From the NCBI RefSeq assembly GCF_030373225.1, contig NZ_JAUCZG010000006.1, forward strand, positions 62,001-126,000: DNA of 64,000 nt, in the 5' to 3' direction. The stretch comes from Hydrogenophaga sp. (GTDB taxonomy: Bacteria; Pseudomonadota; Gammaproteobacteria; Burkholderiales; Burkholderiaceae_C). Under the pieces are notes generated by a model. It did not search any database and was not told the origin of the DNA. It was given only the letters and a program-made list of their open reading frames with translations. The position numbers and the translations under genes were made by a program. Of this stretch, positions 55,573-64,000 are shown piece by piece. Position 1 is the stretch's first letter. Each line of letters starts with the position of its first letter.

Positions 55573-55598
55573 CCCAGGCCCAAAAGGCCGGGTTTTTT
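55573..55598 (+). terminator. intrinsic terminator just before kup
   Basis: GGCC-CAAAA-GGCC with flanking CCC/GGG forms a stem followed by six T (55593-55598). It stands 104 bp after gshA. The kup GTG begins only 2 bases later, so the hairpin also occupies the place of the kup ribosome binding site. Confidence 0.75.
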
Positions 55599-55599
55599 C

Positions 55600-57468
55600 G
55601 TGTCAGCTTCCAAATCGTCTCTTGCCGCGCTCACCCTGGGCGCCATCGGCGTGGTCTATGGCGACATCGGCACCAGCGTGCTGTACGCCGTCAAGGAGGT
55701 CTTCGGATCCGGCCACGTCGAGTTCACCCACGCCAATGTCTACGGCGTCCTGTCCATCCTGTTCTGGACGCTCACCGTCATCGTCTCGCTGAAGTACGTG
55801 CTGCTGGTGCTGCGGGCGGACAACGGCGGTGAGGGCGGCCTGATCGCGATGCTGGCGCTGGCCTCCACCGCGGTGAAAGACCGGCCCGGGCTGCGCCAGG
55901 CCCTGCTGGCCATCGGCATCTTCGGCACGGCGCTCTTCTATGGCGACGGCGTCATCACGCCGGCCATCTCGGTGCTCTCGGCGGTCGAGGGCCTGGAGGT
56001 GATCTCGCCGGCCTTTCGCCAGTACGTGGTGCCGATCACGCTGGTGGTGCTGTTCGCGCTGTTCGCGGTGCAAAAACGCGGCACCGGCGGCATCGGCCGG
56101 TTTTTCGGCCCGATCACGGTGGTGTGGTTCATCACCATCGCGGTGCTCGGCGTGGTGCAGATCGTGGACCACCCGGAGATCCTGGCCGCGCTCAGTCCGC
56201 ACCATGCGCTGCGCTTCATGTGGCAGCAGCCCGGCACCACCTTCATCATCCTGGGCGCGGTGGTGCTCTGCGTCACCGGTGCCGAAGCGCTCTATGCCGA
56301 CCTCGGCCACTTCGGCAAGAAGCCGATCCGGCTGGCCTGGTTCCTGGTGGTCATGCCCTGCCTCACGCTGAACTACTTCGGCCAGGGCGCCCTGTTGCTG
56401 GCCCGGCCGCAAGCCGTGGTCAACCCCTTCTTCAACATGGCGCCCGACTGGCTGCTGCTGCCCCTGGTGCTGCTGGCCACCATGGCCACGGTGATCGCCT
56501 CGCAGGCGCTCATCACCGGGGCCTTCAGCGTGACCAAGCAGGCCATGCAGCTGGGCTATCTGCCGCGGCTGCAGGTGCAGCACACCAGCGAGCACGACAC
56601 CGGCCAGATCTACATGCCCTTCGTCAACTGGGCGCTGTTCGCTGCGATCGTGCTGGCGGTGGTGATGTTCCGGTCGTCGACCAACCTGGCTGCGGCCTAC
56701 GGCATCGCGGTCACGCTGGACATGTTGATCACCACCGTGCTCACCTTCTACGTGATCCGCTACAGCTGGAAGTACCCGCTGTGGCTGTGTCTGGCGGCCA
56801 CCGGCTTTTTCTTCGTGGTGGATCTCGCGTTCTTCACCTCCAACCTGCTCAAGCTGTTCGCCGGCGGCTGGTTCCCGCTGCTCATCGGCGGCGTGGTGTT
56901 CACGCTCATGATGACCTGGAAGCGCGGCCGCAGCCTCATGGCCCAGGCCCAGCAAGCCGATGCACTGGACCTGCCGAGTTTTCTGGAAGCCGTTTTCGTG
57001 AGCCCGCCGGTGCGGGTCGCCGGCACCGCCGTGTTCCTCACCGCCGAGCCGGGCACCGTGCCCAACGCCATGCTGCACAACCTCAAGCACAACAAGGTGC
57101 TGCACGAGCAGAACCTGTTCGTGACCGTGCGCAGCCACGAAGTGCCCTGGATCGCCGCCGGCCAGCGCCTGCAGATGCAGGCGCTGGCGCACGACTGCTG
57201 GGCCGTGACGCTGAACTACGGCTTCAAGGACGAGCCCGACGTGCCCAAGGCCTTGCAGCTCATGCGGGGACACGGCTGTGAACTCGAACCCATGACCACC
57301 AGCTACTTCTTGTCCCGCGATGTCGTCACACCCACGCTGGGCGGCGGCATGGCGCCATGGCGCGAAAAGCTGTTCGCCCAGATGCACCACAACGCCAGCG
57401 CGGCCGCGCAGTTCCTGCACCTGCCGAACAACGCGGTCATCGAGCTGGGCTCGAAAATCGAAATCTAG
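55600..57468 (+). CDS. kup: potassium transporter Kup
   Basis: A 622-aa low-affinity K+/H+ symporter with 12 helices (residues 1-440) and a C-terminal cytoplasmic domain. The opening [24 protein letters not shown] (in two parts) is the family signature, followed by [14 protein letters not shown] and [20 protein letters not shown]. The GTG at 55600 aligns with the normal N-terminus; the frame is open to a TTG at 55471, but those 43 residues are not family-like. The GTG comes 2 bases after a terminator T-run and has no Shine-Dalgarno, which is odd. Confidence 0.9.
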   Translation: MSASKSSLAALTLGAIGVVYGDIGTSVLYAVKEVFGSGHVEFTHANVYGVLSILFWTLTVIVSLKYVLLVLRADNGGEGGLIAMLALASTAVKDRPGLRQALLAIGIFGTALFYGDGVITPAISVLSAVEGLEVISPAFRQYVVPITLVVLFALFAVQKRGTGGIGRFFGPITVVWFITIAVLGVVQIVDHPEILAALSPHHALRFMWQQPGTTFIILGAVVLCVTGAEALYADLGHFGKKPIRLAWFLVVMPCLTLNYFGQGALLLARPQAVVNPFFNMAPDWLLLPLVLLATMATVIASQALITGAFSVTKQAMQLGYLPRLQVQHTSEHDTGQIYMPFVNWALFAAIVLAVVMFRSSTNLAAAYGIAVTLDMLITTVLTFYVIRYSWKYPLWLCLAATGFFFVVDLAFFTSNLLKLFAGGWFPLLIGGVVFTLMMTWKRGRSLMAQAQQADALDLPSFLEAVFVSPPVRVAGTAVFLTAEPGTVPNAMLHNLKHNKVLHEQNLFVTVRSHEVPWIAAGQRLQMQALAHDCWAVTLNYGFKDEPDVPKALQLMRGHGCELEPMTTSYFLSRDVVTPTLGGGMAPWREKLFAQMHHNASAAAQFLHLPNNAVIELGSKIEI

Positions 57469-57525
57469 ACAGACCGGCCTGCGCGCTGCGCCGCTTGGGC
57501 GGGTGGCTACCCCCACGCCCACCCT

Positions 57526-57597
57526 CCGTTCTGGCTGAGCCTGTCGAAGCCCTCGCCAACACCCCGGCATGCCCCTCGACAGGTTCAGGGCGAACGG
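57526..57597. repeat. dispersed palindromic repeat, copy D
   Basis: CCGTTCTGGCTGAGCCTGTC on the left and GACAGGTTCAGGGCGAACG on the right, with about 30 bp between. It lies between kup and the benE-like gene. This copy has the CTGTCGAAG / CTCGACAGG variant of the core seen in copies A-C. Confidence 0.82.
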
Positions 57598-57621
57598 GAG
57601 GGGGTTGTCGTTCCGAGCGGC

Positions 57622-58824
57622 ATGGACAATCGCTCCATGGCCTTTCTCCGTGATGTGAAACTCTCTGCAGCCACCGCCGGCTTCGTCGCGGTGCTGGTGG
57701 GCTTCACCAGTTCGGTGGCCATCGTGTTCCAGGCGGCGCAGGCGTTTGGCGCCACGCCGGCGCAGATCACCTCGTGGATGTGGGCGCTCGGGCTGGGCAT
57801 GGGTCTGGCCTCGGCCATTCCCTCGCTCATCCTCAAGCAGCCCGTCATGGTCGCCTGGAGCACACCGGGTGCGGCGGTGCTGGCCACGGCGGGCATCGCC
57901 GGGGGCTTCTCCATGGCCGAAGCCATCGGCGCCTTCATGGTCTGCGGCGCACTCATCACGCTGGTGGGCGTCACCGGCTGGTTCGAGCGCGTGATGAACC
58001 GGATCCCGATGGCGATGGCCGCCGCCTTGCTGGCCGGCGTGCTGGCGCGCTTTGGCCTGCAGGCCTTTGCTGCTGCGCAAACCGCACTGGTGCTGGTGGT
58101 GCTGATGCTGCTGGCCTACCTGCTCGGGCGGCGACTGGCGCCGCGCTATGCGGTGGTGATCACGCTGGTGGTGTCCGTGGCCTTCGTGGTGCTGCGCGGC
58201 CAGTTCAACGCCGGTTCGCTCACGCTGGCGCTGGCCATGCCGGTCTTCACCGCGCCGGTGTTCACGCTGGCCGCCCTCACCAGCCTGGCGCTGCCCTTGT
58301 TCGTGGTCACCATGGCCTCGCAGAACCTGCCGGGTGTGGCGGCCATCCGCGCAGCGGGCTACAGCATGCCGATCTCGAAAATCATCACGCTCACCGGCGT
58401 GGTCACGCTGCTGCTCGCGCCCTTCGGCGCGTTCGCGCTCAACCTCAGTGCCATCACGGCGGCCATCTGCATGGGAGAAGAAGCCCACCCCGACCCGAAG
58501 AAGCGATACACCGCCGCCGTCACCTGCGGCGCCATCTATGTGCTCATCGGCCTGTTCGGTGCGGCCGTCACCGGGCTGTTGATCGCGTTCCCGCGCGAGC
58601 TGGTGCTGGCCATCGCCGGCATCGCCTTGCTGGGCAGCATCGGTGGCGGCCTGAATGTGGCTCTGAAGGACGACACCCACCGCGAAGCCGCGCTGATCAC
58701 GTTTCTGGTCACGCTCAGTGGTGTGGTGATTGCCGGCATCGGTTCGGCCTTCTGGGGCGTGGTGGCCGGCGCCCTGGCGCTGTTTGTGCAACAGTACGGC
58801 CTTCGTCAGAAAAGCAAGCCATGA
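57622..58824 (+). CDS. benE: benzoate/H(+) symporter BenE family transporter
   Basis: A 400-aa inner-membrane symporter with about 12 helices. The stretches GFTSSVAIVFQAAQAFGATP, LKQPVMVAWSTPGAAVLATA and FVVTMASQNLPGVAAIRAAG are BenE-like. Benzoate or a related aromatic acid is the likely substrate. Its end overlaps the gshB ATG by 4 bp. It stands apart from any benzoate degradation gene in this window. An ATG at 57637 is another possible start. Confidence 0.88.
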   Translation: MDNRSMAFLRDVKLSAATAGFVAVLVGFTSSVAIVFQAAQAFGATPAQITSWMWALGLGMGLASAIPSLILKQPVMVAWSTPGAAVLATAGIAGGFSMAEAIGAFMVCGALITLVGVTGWFERVMNRIPMAMAAALLAGVLARFGLQAFAAAQTALVLVVLMLLAYLLGRRLAPRYAVVITLVVSVAFVVLRGQFNAGSLTLALAMPVFTAPVFTLAALTSLALPLFVVTMASQNLPGVAAIRAAGYSMPISKIITLTGVVTLLLAPFGAFALNLSAITAAICMGEEAHPDPKKRYTAAVTCGAIYVLIGLFGAAVTGLLIAFPRELVLAIAGIALLGSIGGGLNVALKDDTHREAALITFLVTLSGVVIAGIGSAFWGVVAGALALFVQQYGLRQKSKP

Positions 58825-59765
58825 ACATCCTCGTTGTCGCCGACCCGCTGGTCACCTTCAAGACCTACAAAGACACCACCTTCGCCATGATGCGCGAGCT
58901 GCAGAAACGTGGCCACAGCCTGGCCGCCTGCGAGCCGCAGCATCTGCAATGGCAGACCGGCCAGCCCGTGAGCGCGCTGGTGCGCCGCATCGAGCTCACC
59001 GGCGCTGCCGATGACTGGTACCGCGTGCTGCACCAGGGCCGCGAGGCTTTGCACACGTTCGACGCGGTGCTCATGCGCAAGGACCCACCGTTCGACAGCG
59101 AGTTCTTTTATGCCACGCACCTGCTGGAGCAGGCCGAGCGCGAGGGCGCCAGGGTGTTCAACAGCCCGCGGGCGCTGCGCGACCACCCGGAAAAGCTCGC
59201 GCTCATGGAGTTCGCCCGGTTCGCGCCGCCGACCCTGGTCACGCGCTCGCCCGAAGCGATCCGCCACTTCCACGCCGAACACAAGGACATCATCCTCAAG
59301 CCGCTGGACGGCATGGGGGGCATGGGCATCTTTCGCGTCGGTCCCGACGGCATGAACCTGGGCTCCATCACCGAAACGCTCAACCAGGGCGGCGCCACCA
59401 GCGTGATGGTGCAGGCCTACCTGCCAGCCATCGTGGAAGGCGACAAACGCCTGCTGCTCATCGGCGGCAAGGTCGCACCCTTCGTGCTCGCGCGCATTCC
59501 TCAAGGCACCGAGCTGCGCGGCAATCTCGCGGTCGGTGGCAAGGGCGTGGCCCAGCCGCTGAGCGATACCGACCGCGCGATCGCCGAAGTGGTCGCGCCC
59601 ATCCTCGCTGCGCGCGGCCTGCTGCTGGTGGGGCTGGACATGATCGGCGACAAGGTGACCGAGATCAACGTGACCAGCCCGACCTGTTTCCAGGAAATCC
59701 TGCAGCAGACCGGCTTCGATGTGCCGGCGATGTTCGTCGATGCGCTGGAAGCGGCGATGGCATGA
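58821..59765 (+). CDS. gshB: glutathione synthase
   Basis: A 314-aa ATP-grasp enzyme that adds glycine to gamma-glutamylcysteine. [20 protein letters not shown] opens the protein, [19 protein letters not shown] follows, and the ATP-grasp parts are [15 protein letters not shown] and [20 protein letters not shown]. The ATG overlaps the benE stop, and the end overlaps the VF530 gene by 4 bp. Confidence 0.96.
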   Translation: MNILVVADPLVTFKTYKDTTFAMMRELQKRGHSLAACEPQHLQWQTGQPVSALVRRIELTGAADDWYRVLHQGREALHTFDAVLMRKDPPFDSEFFYATHLLEQAEREGARVFNSPRALRDHPEKLALMEFARFAPPTLVTRSPEAIRHFHAEHKDIILKPLDGMGGMGIFRVGPDGMNLGSITETLNQGGATSVMVQAYLPAIVEGDKRLLLIGGKVAPFVLARIPQGTELRGNLAVGGKGVAQPLSDTDRAIAEVVAPILAARGLLLVGLDMIGDKVTEINVTSPTCFQEILQQTGFDVPAMFVDALEAAMA

Positions 59766-60100
59766 GCGAAGAAGACGAGGAAGCCGCAGCGCCGGGCCGC
59801 CCCAGGCAAGGCGAGCCCCCTCTGGGGGCAGCGACCCGCGAAGCGGCGCAGCGTGGGGGCTCTGATGGTCAGCCTCGCAACCCGCTGCACGGCCTGACGC
59901 TGGAGGCCATCGTCACCGCGCTGGCCGACCACTACGGCTGGGAAGAACTCGGCCGGCGCATTCCGGTGCGCTGTTTCAACCTGGACCCCAGCGTGGGTTC
60001 GAGCCTGCGGTTTCTGCGCAAGACACCGTGGGCCCGCGAAAAGGTCGAGGGGCTGTACCTCTTCATGCTGCGCGAAGAGCGCCGCGCCGGCCGGGGCTGA
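59762..60100 (+). CDS. VF530 family DNA-binding protein (DUF2132)
   Basis: A 112-aa protein. The VF530 domain begins near residue 39: [20 protein letters not shown], then [20 protein letters not shown], then [20 protein letters not shown]. Its NMR structure in Vibrio fischeri suggested DNA binding. Residues 10-34 are encoded by a GC-rich dispersed element (59789-59862) inserted in frame, so the N-terminal tail is probably a recent addition. It overlaps gshB by 4 bp. Confidence 0.85.
   Translation: MSEEDEEAAAPGRPRQGEPPLGAATREAAQRGGSDGQPRNPLHGLTLEAIVTALADHYGWEELGRRIPVRCFNLDPSVGSSLRFLRKTPWAREKVEGLYLFMLREERRAGRG
59789..59862. repeat. GC-rich dispersed element inside the VF530 gene
   Basis: The segment contains CCGGGCCGCCCCAGGCAAGG, CCCCCTCTGGGGG and GCGACCCGCGAAGCGGCGCA. 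Its reverse complement is similar, block by block, to 62720-62787 in the ABC transporter ATPase gene. It keeps the reading frame open and codes for residues 10-34 of the VF530 protein. Confidence 0.75.
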
Positions 60101-60122
60101 AGGGCACTGCGGCCGGCGGTGC

Positions 60123-60455
60123 TCAGTGCACCGTGGCCCTGGAAAACACGTTGAGCACCACCACGCCGGCAATGATCAGGCCCATGCCGAGCAGGCCAGC
60201 GGCGTCGATGCGCTGCCCGTAGAGCAGCCAGGCCACGGCGGTGATCAGCACGATGCCCAGGCCCGACCAGACCGCGTAGGCAACACCCACCGGCACGCTT
60301 TTGAGCACCACCGACAGGCAGTAGAACGCCACGCCATAGCCCACCACGACGATCAGTGACGGCACGAGTCGCGTGAAGCCCTCGCTCGCCTTCAAGGCGG
60401 TGGTGCCGATCACCTCGGCCACGATGGCCAGTCCCAGCATCATCCAGGCGTTCAA
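60123..60455 (-). CDS. EmrE-like small multidrug resistance transporter
   Basis: A 110-aa protein with four helices that exports cationic compounds against protons. The essential Glu is in [20 protein letters not shown] near residue 13. [20 protein letters not shown] and [20 protein letters not shown] are typical of EmrE/QacE, and the C-terminal [11 protein letters not shown] matches EmrE closely. I chose a TTG start preceded by GGGGAG; an ATG 4 codons later is possible. It is convergent with the VF530 gene and divergent from the hydrolase. Confidence 0.9.
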   Translation of the reverse strand: MNAWMMLGLAIVAEVIGTTALKASEGFTRLVPSLIVVVGYGVAFYCLSVVLKSVPVGVAYAVWSGLGIVLITAVAWLLYGQRIDAAGLLGMGLIIAGVVVLNVFSRATVH

Positions 60456-60592
60456 TCGGTGGTCTCCCCTGGGGTTCAAAGTTGTCTGAAGAAGGCAGAC
60501 TCTGCCACAGCAAGGCATCGGTTGTCTGTCCGCTGCCAACGCCTGAGTGGGCAGAATGCCCGGACGCGCCCTCGGTGGGCAGGAGGAAACCG

Positions 60593-61534
60593 ATGCGGAT
60601 ACGGAAGTTTTTCGGCCTGGCGGTGCTGGCACTGCTGGGCCTGGCGGGTGTCTGGGTGGCGACGAACTGGGCGCCCGATCGCCCGGTGGCGTCGCTCAAG
60701 GCCCGCTGGGCTCCCGCGCCCTCGCAGTTCGTTCCGATCGCGGGCATGGACGTGCACCTTCGCGATGAGGGTCCGCGTGACGACCCGCTGCCCATCGTGC
60801 TGGTGCACGGCACCTCCGCCAGCCTGCACACCTGGGACGGCTGGGTCGAGGCCCTCGCAGGGCAGCATCGCGTGATCCGCGTCGACCTGCCTGGGTTCGG
60901 ACTCACCGGGCCATCACCCGACGGAGACTACAGCCTGCCCGCTTATGCGCGCTTCATCGTGCAGGTGATGGACCAACTGGGCGTGCAGCAGGCCGTGCTG
61001 GCAGGCAACTCCCTGGGTGGGGCGGTGGCCTGGAAAACCGCCGTGGACCACCCGGCCCGCGTCGGCAAGCTGGTGCTGGTGGATGCGGCCGGCTACCCGA
61101 TGGCGGCGCAGTCCATTCCCCTGGGTTTTCGGCTGGCGAGCATGCCGGCACTCGCGCCCCTGCTGCGCAACGTGCTGCCCCGGGGGCTGGTCGCATCGAG
61201 CGTGCGCAATGTGTATGCCGACCCCGACAAGGTCACGCCGGCGCTGATCGACCGCTACCTTGAACTGAGCTTGCGTGAAGGCAACCGCGAGGCGCTGCGC
61301 GCCCGTCTGCAGGCCGGCAACGAAGCGTTCACCGCGCAGATCGCGCAAATCAGGCAACCCACGCTGGTGCTGTGGGGCGCGCAAGACCGTCTGATCCCGC
61401 CGTCGCAGGCGCAGCACTTTGCCCGCGACATCCAGGGCAGCCAGGTGCAGGTGTTCGAAGGCCTGGGCCATGTTCCCCACGAGGAGGACCCCGCTCGCAC
61501 CGTGGCGGCGGTGCAGGCGTTTCTCGGGCAGTGA
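60593..61534 (+). CDS. alpha/beta hydrolase with N-terminal membrane anchor
   Basis: A 313-aa hydrolase. Residues 8-25 ([18 protein letters not shown]) form a membrane anchor or signal. The oxyanion His-Gly is in [15 protein letters not shown], the nucleophile Ser in [11 protein letters not shown], the Asp in [11 protein letters not shown] and the His in [16 protein letters not shown] stands 6 bases before the ATG. The substrate is unknown; the family includes lipases, haloalkane dehalogenase-like and meta-cleavage hydrolases. It is convergent with the ABC transporter genes; a 6-bp hairpin (61538-61553) lies just after its stop. Confidence 0.85.
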   Translation: MRIRKFFGLAVLALLGLAGVWVATNWAPDRPVASLKARWAPAPSQFVPIAGMDVHLRDEGPRDDPLPIVLVHGTSASLHTWDGWVEALAGQHRVIRVDLPGFGLTGPSPDGDYSLPAYARFIVQVMDQLGVQQAVLAGNSLGGAVAWKTAVDHPARVGKLVLVDAAGYPMAAQSIPLGFRLASMPALAPLLRNVLPRGLVASSVRNVYADPDKVTPALIDRYLELSLREGNREALRARLQAGNEAFTAQIAQIRQPTLVLWGAQDRLIPPSQAQHFARDIQGSQVQVFEGLGHVPHEEDPARTVAAVQAFLGQ

Positions 61535-61639
61535 AAGGGCGGCCCATGCCGCCTGTGAACAGTCGCCCGGACCGGGGACCGCGCACCCGTTCCCCGCCTT
61601 CAGATGGCACCAGGCATGAACGTCACGCCGCGCGCTGCG

Positions 61640-62467
61640 TCACAACTTTTCCGTCTCGCCCGACTTCGGTTGCCACTTCATCAGCCGTTTCTCGATCTTG
61701 CCCACCATCGCATCGAGCGTCAGCGCAAAACCGGTGAGCACCACGATGCCGGCCATGACGGTGTTGATGTCGAAGCTGCCCTCGGCCTGCAGAATCAGGT
61801 AGCCCACACCCTGGCTCGAACCGAGGTACTCGCCCACCACCGCACCCACGAAGGCCAGGCCCACCGAGGTGTGCAGCGAGCTGAACACCCAGCTGGTGGC
61901 GCTGGGCAGGTACACATGGCGCAGCAGCTGCTTCTGGCTCGCGCCCAGCATGCGCGCGTTGGCGAGGATGACCGGGCTCACTTCCTTCACGCCCTGGTAG
62001 ACGTTGAAGAACACGATGAAGAACACCAGCGTGACACCCAGCGCCACCTTGCTCGCGATGCCCAGCCCGAACCACACCGCGAAGATGGGCGCCAGGATGA
62101 TGCGCGGCATCGAGTTCATGGCCTTGATGTAGGGCTCCAGGATGGCCGAGGCCATGGGCGAGAGTGCCAGCCACAGGCCGCCGCCCAGACCACCGAGCGC
62201 GCCAATGGCAAAGGCCAGCACGGTTTCGGTGAGGGTGACGCCCAGGTGCCTGTAGATGTCGGCGTCGGTGACGAACCAGACCCAGATGCGCTCGGCCACG
62301 CGCAGCGGTTCACCGAAGAAGAAAGAGGCCTGGCGATCGTTCTCGAACATGAAGTTCGGCAACAGGCCGGGCGTGGTCATGGCGTACCAGAACACAATGA
62401 GCGCCACCAGCAGACCGACCTGCCACACGCGCAAGTTCCCGGGACGCGGTTTGATGAAATTCCACAT
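61640..62467 (-). CDS. ABC transporter permease (sulfonate/nitrate/taurine type)
   Basis: A 275-aa inner-membrane permease of the SsuC/TauC type with about 6 helices. The coupling motif near residue 170 reads EVSPVILANARMLGASQKQL, followed by LLRHVYLPSATSWVFSSLHT and VGAVVGEYLGSSQGVGYLI. It follows the ATPase gene by 3 bp. The substrate is not readable; sulfonates, nitrate, pyrimidine precursors or aromatic acids are all possible in this family. Confidence 0.9.
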   Translation of the reverse strand: MWNFIKPRPGNLRVWQVGLLVALIVFWYAMTTPGLLPNFMFENDRQASFFFGEPLRVAERIWVWFVTDADIYRHLGVTLTETVLAFAIGALGGLGGGLWLALSPMASAILEPYIKAMNSMPRIILAPIFAVWFGLGIASKVALGVTLVFFIVFFNVYQGVKEVSPVILANARMLGASQKQLLRHVYLPSATSWVFSSLHTSVGLAFVGAVVGEYLGSSQGVGYLILQAEGSFDINTVMAGIVVLTGFALTLDAMVGKIEKRLMKWQPKSGETEKL

Positions 62468-62470
62468 GGC

Positions 62471-63358
62471 TCAGGCCACCTTGAGTTGTTGCTGGTAGCC
62501 CTTGAGCACCTCTTCGCGCATCACGGCCCAGATGGCCGCGTGCAGTTCGATGAAGCGGGCCGTGGTCTTGATTTCGGCCACATCGCGGGGGCGGGGAATG
62601 TCGATCACGAACTCACCGATGGGGTGGCTGGCCGGGCCGGCGCTGAGCACCACGACCCGGTCACTCATCGCGATGGCCTCGTCCAGGTCGTGCGTGATGA
62701 ACAAGACGGCCTTGCGGCCGTTGCCCCCTTGCGCTTCGCGCTGTCCCCCCGAGGGGGAGTGCACCGGGCTTGGGGCGGCCCGGCGCCCGCTGCCGGCGGC
62801 CCAGAGGTCCAGCACCTCGTTCTCCATCAGTTGCCGTGTCTGGATGTCGAGCGCGGAGAACGGTTCGTCCATCAGGATGATGTCGGGGTCGAGAACCAGC
62901 GTCTGCGCGAGGCTCGCGCGCTTGCGCATGCCGCCGCTCATCTGGTGCGGGTAGCGATCGCCGAAGCCGCCCAGGCCCACGCGGCGCAGCCAGTCTTCGG
63001 CCTGCGCGCGGGCGTCCGCCTCGGACGCGCCACGGAACGACAGGCCCGCCATCACATTGCCCAGCGCCGTGCGCCAGGGCATCAGGCTTTCGGTCTGGAA
63101 CATGTAGCCCGCTCGCGTGTTGATGCCGGTCAGCGGCTGGCCGAACACGCTCACCGTGCCGGTGCTCGGGGAAAGCAGGCCCGCTGCGACGTTGAGCAGT
63201 GTGCTCTTGCCGCAGCCGGTCGGCCCCACCACGCTGACGAATTCACCAGCGCCCACGGTCAGTGTCACATCGCGCACGGCGGTGTAGCGCTGACCGGGGT
63301 CGTCCTTGCTGATGAACGTGCAGGAGACATCCTGCAGATCGATCGCTGGACTGGTCAC
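62471..63358 (-). CDS. ABC transporter ATPase (SsuB/TauB type) with a repeat-derived insertion
   Basis: A 295-aa ATPase. Walker A is GPTGCGKSTLL near residue 45, the signature is MSGGMRKRASLAQTL near 140, Walker B is DIILMDEPFSALD near 160, and the switch His is in VLFITHDLDEAIA near 223. Between Walker B and the switch, residues about 187-214 (AAGSGRRAAPSPVHSPSGGQ and after) are foreign to the family and encoded by a GC-rich dispersed element (62720-62787). The frame is intact, so the protein may still work. It follows the binding-protein gene by 1 bp. Confidence 0.9.
   Translation of the reverse strand: MTSPAIDLQDVSCTFISKDDPGQRYTAVRDVTLTVGAGEFVSVVGPTGCGKSTLLNVAAGLLSPSTGTVSVFGQPLTGINTRAGYMFQTESLMPWRTALGNVMAGLSFRGASEADARAQAEDWLRRVGLGGFGDRYPHQMSGGMRKRASLAQTLVLDPDIILMDEPFSALDIQTRQLMENEVLDLWAAGSGRRAAPSPVHSPSGGQREAQGGNGRKAVLFITHDLDEAIAMSDRVVVLSAGPASHPIGEFVIDIPRPRDVAEIKTTARFIELHAAIWAVMREEVLKGYQQQLKVA
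62720..62787. repeat. GC-rich dispersed element inside the ABC ATPase gene
   Basis: The plus strand reads TTGCCCCCTTGCGCTTCGCG, CCCCCCGAGGGGGAG and TTGGGGCGGCCCGGCGC. It matches the reverse complement of 59789-59862 in order (a CCCCC..GCTTCGCG block, a C-run/G-run palindrome, then GGGGCGGCCCGGCGC). It adds about 25 residues to the ATPase without breaking the frame. Confidence 0.75.
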
Positions 63359-63359
63359 T

Positions 63360-64000
63360 TCAACCTTTCGGGTATTTGGCGTTCGCTTTCTGGACGAAGG
63401 CGTTGGTGTAGACCGCGTTCAGGTCGAGCCTGGCCGCAGCCAGCTTCTCGTCCACGCTGGCCAGCGCGCGGAAGGCCGTGTCCGCGCCCTTGACCGGAAA
63501 GCTGCCGTCGGGCGAGAGCGCGCCCTTGGCAGCCATGAAGGCGTCGATGTAGACCGCGCGATCACCCAGCAGAAAACCCTCGGGCACCGTCTTGATGATG
63601 TCGGCCGCGCCAGCGCTCTGAATCCATTTGTTCGCGCGCACCATGGCGTTGGTCAGGGCTTGCACGGTGTTGGGGTTTTTGTCCAGGAAGGGTTGGGGCG
63701 CGTACAGGCAGCCCGCCGGCATGGGGCCACCGAACACCTTTTCCGACTCGGCGACGATGCGCGTGTCCGAGATGATCTTCATGTCGCCCGAGCGCTGCAA
63801 CAGCGTGACCACGGGGTCGAGGTTGCTCATCGCGTCGATCTGACCCGAGCGCATGGCCGCCACCGCACCATTGCCCGCGCCAACGCCGACGATGCTCACG
63901 TCGCCGGGCTTGAGACCCGCCTTGGCCAGCACGAAATTGACCATCACGTTGGTCGAACTGCCCGGCGCGGTCACGCCGATCTTCTTGCCCTTGAGGTCGG
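63360..64000 (-). CDS. ABC transporter substrate-binding protein (NMT1/SsuA type), partial
   Basis: The last 213 or so residues of a periplasmic binding protein; the N-terminal part and signal peptide lie beyond the right edge of the window. DLKGKKIGVTAPGSSTNVMV is the family-typical stretch, followed by GAVAAMRSGQIDAMSNLDPV, which forms the ligand cleft. It is the first gene of the set, with the ATPase and permease after it at gaps of 1 and 3 bp. The ligand is unknown. Confidence 0.87.
   Translation of the reverse strand, partial: DLKGKKIGVTAPGSSTNVMVNFVLAKAGLKPGDVSIVGVGAGNGAVAAMRSGQIDAMSNLDPVVTLLQRSGDMKIISDTRIVAESEKVFGGPMPAGCLYAPQPFLDKNPNTVQALTNAMVRANKWIQSAGAADIIKTVPEGFLLGDRAVYIDAFMAAKGALSPDGSFPVKGADTAFRALASVDEKLAAARLDLNAVYTNAFVQKANAKYPKG

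Noticed and set aside
55603..58791. Open frame of 1062 codons antisense to kup and benE
   Set aside because: It spans two clear genes and their gap on the opposite strand and has a His/Gln/Arg-rich composition typical of antisense shadows.
60455..60592. Guanidine riboswitch upstream of the EmrE-like gene
   Set aside because: SMR genes often follow such riboswitches, but I could not find the paired ACGR-loop hairpins or the ykkC core on the minus strand.

Overview
This is a GC-rich window, almost fully coding on both strands, from a beta-proteobacterium of the order Burkholderiales. The run hpf-ptsN-hprK, fur (opposite strand), bamE-dapB, exbB-exbD, leuS-lptE-holA, then proA, gshA and gshB is what I know from Comamonadaceae; Hydrogenophaga or a close relative is the best guess from sequence style. 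I see no tRNA, rRNA, phage, transposase or CRISPR. The only stretches of about 300 bases without a gene are the amt upstream region (1-284) and 8277-8576.

Layout. 285-7752: an ammonium transporter behind a sigma-54/NtrC-type control region, a small hypothetical, a minus-strand cluster (mmsA, a DUF2007 protein, a GMC oxidoreductase) with a divergent LysR regulator, and a Tim44-like membrane protein. 7848-13704: an ankyrin protein, a BLUF-SCHIC (AppA-like) blue-light photoreceptor, a PHA-depolymerase-like esterase with an autoregulated-looking ribbon-helix-helix regulator, an AI-2E family permease and nhaR. 13798-18790: a TerB-like/membrane/ExoD operon, then a HAD-UbiA fusion with a small flippase-like protein and an ArnT-like glycosyltransferase, which together look like a polyprenyl-phosphate-sugar pathway for the envelope. 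18742-25714: alr, lplT, a two-receiver regulator, glutathione peroxidase, corA with a leader peptide and a long hairpin, and a patatin lipase. 25981-35571: conserved housekeeping genes.

35471-52723: about 17 kb lying between holA and proA, which I recall as neighbours in relatives. It holds an orphan 7TM histidine kinase whose end overlaps holA, an AraC/FeaR-like regulator, a five-gene branched-chain/aromatic-type ABC transporter with an aromatic-aldehyde-type dehydrogenase, and a two-gene surface system: a predicted outer-membrane barrel protein followed 3 bp later by a 1919-residue protein of about 20 Ig-like repeats. 52803-64000: proA, gshA, kup, benE, gshB, a VF530 protein, an EmrE-like transporter, an alpha/beta hydrolase and a sulfonate/nitrate-type ABC transporter cut by the window end.

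Two dispersed repeat families are visible. One is a palindrome of the CCGTTCGCCCTGAGCTTGTC type (four copies, three of them just after stop codons inside the ABC transporter operon). The other is a GC-rich element of about 70 bp, found in frame inside two coding sequences. The strongest candidates for new biology are the split barrel/Ig-repeat surface pair, the corA leader peptide with its hairpin, the BLUF-SCHIC photoreceptor and the HAD-UbiA/flippase/ArnT-like set. All functions are read from sequence and family knowledge; no search was run.
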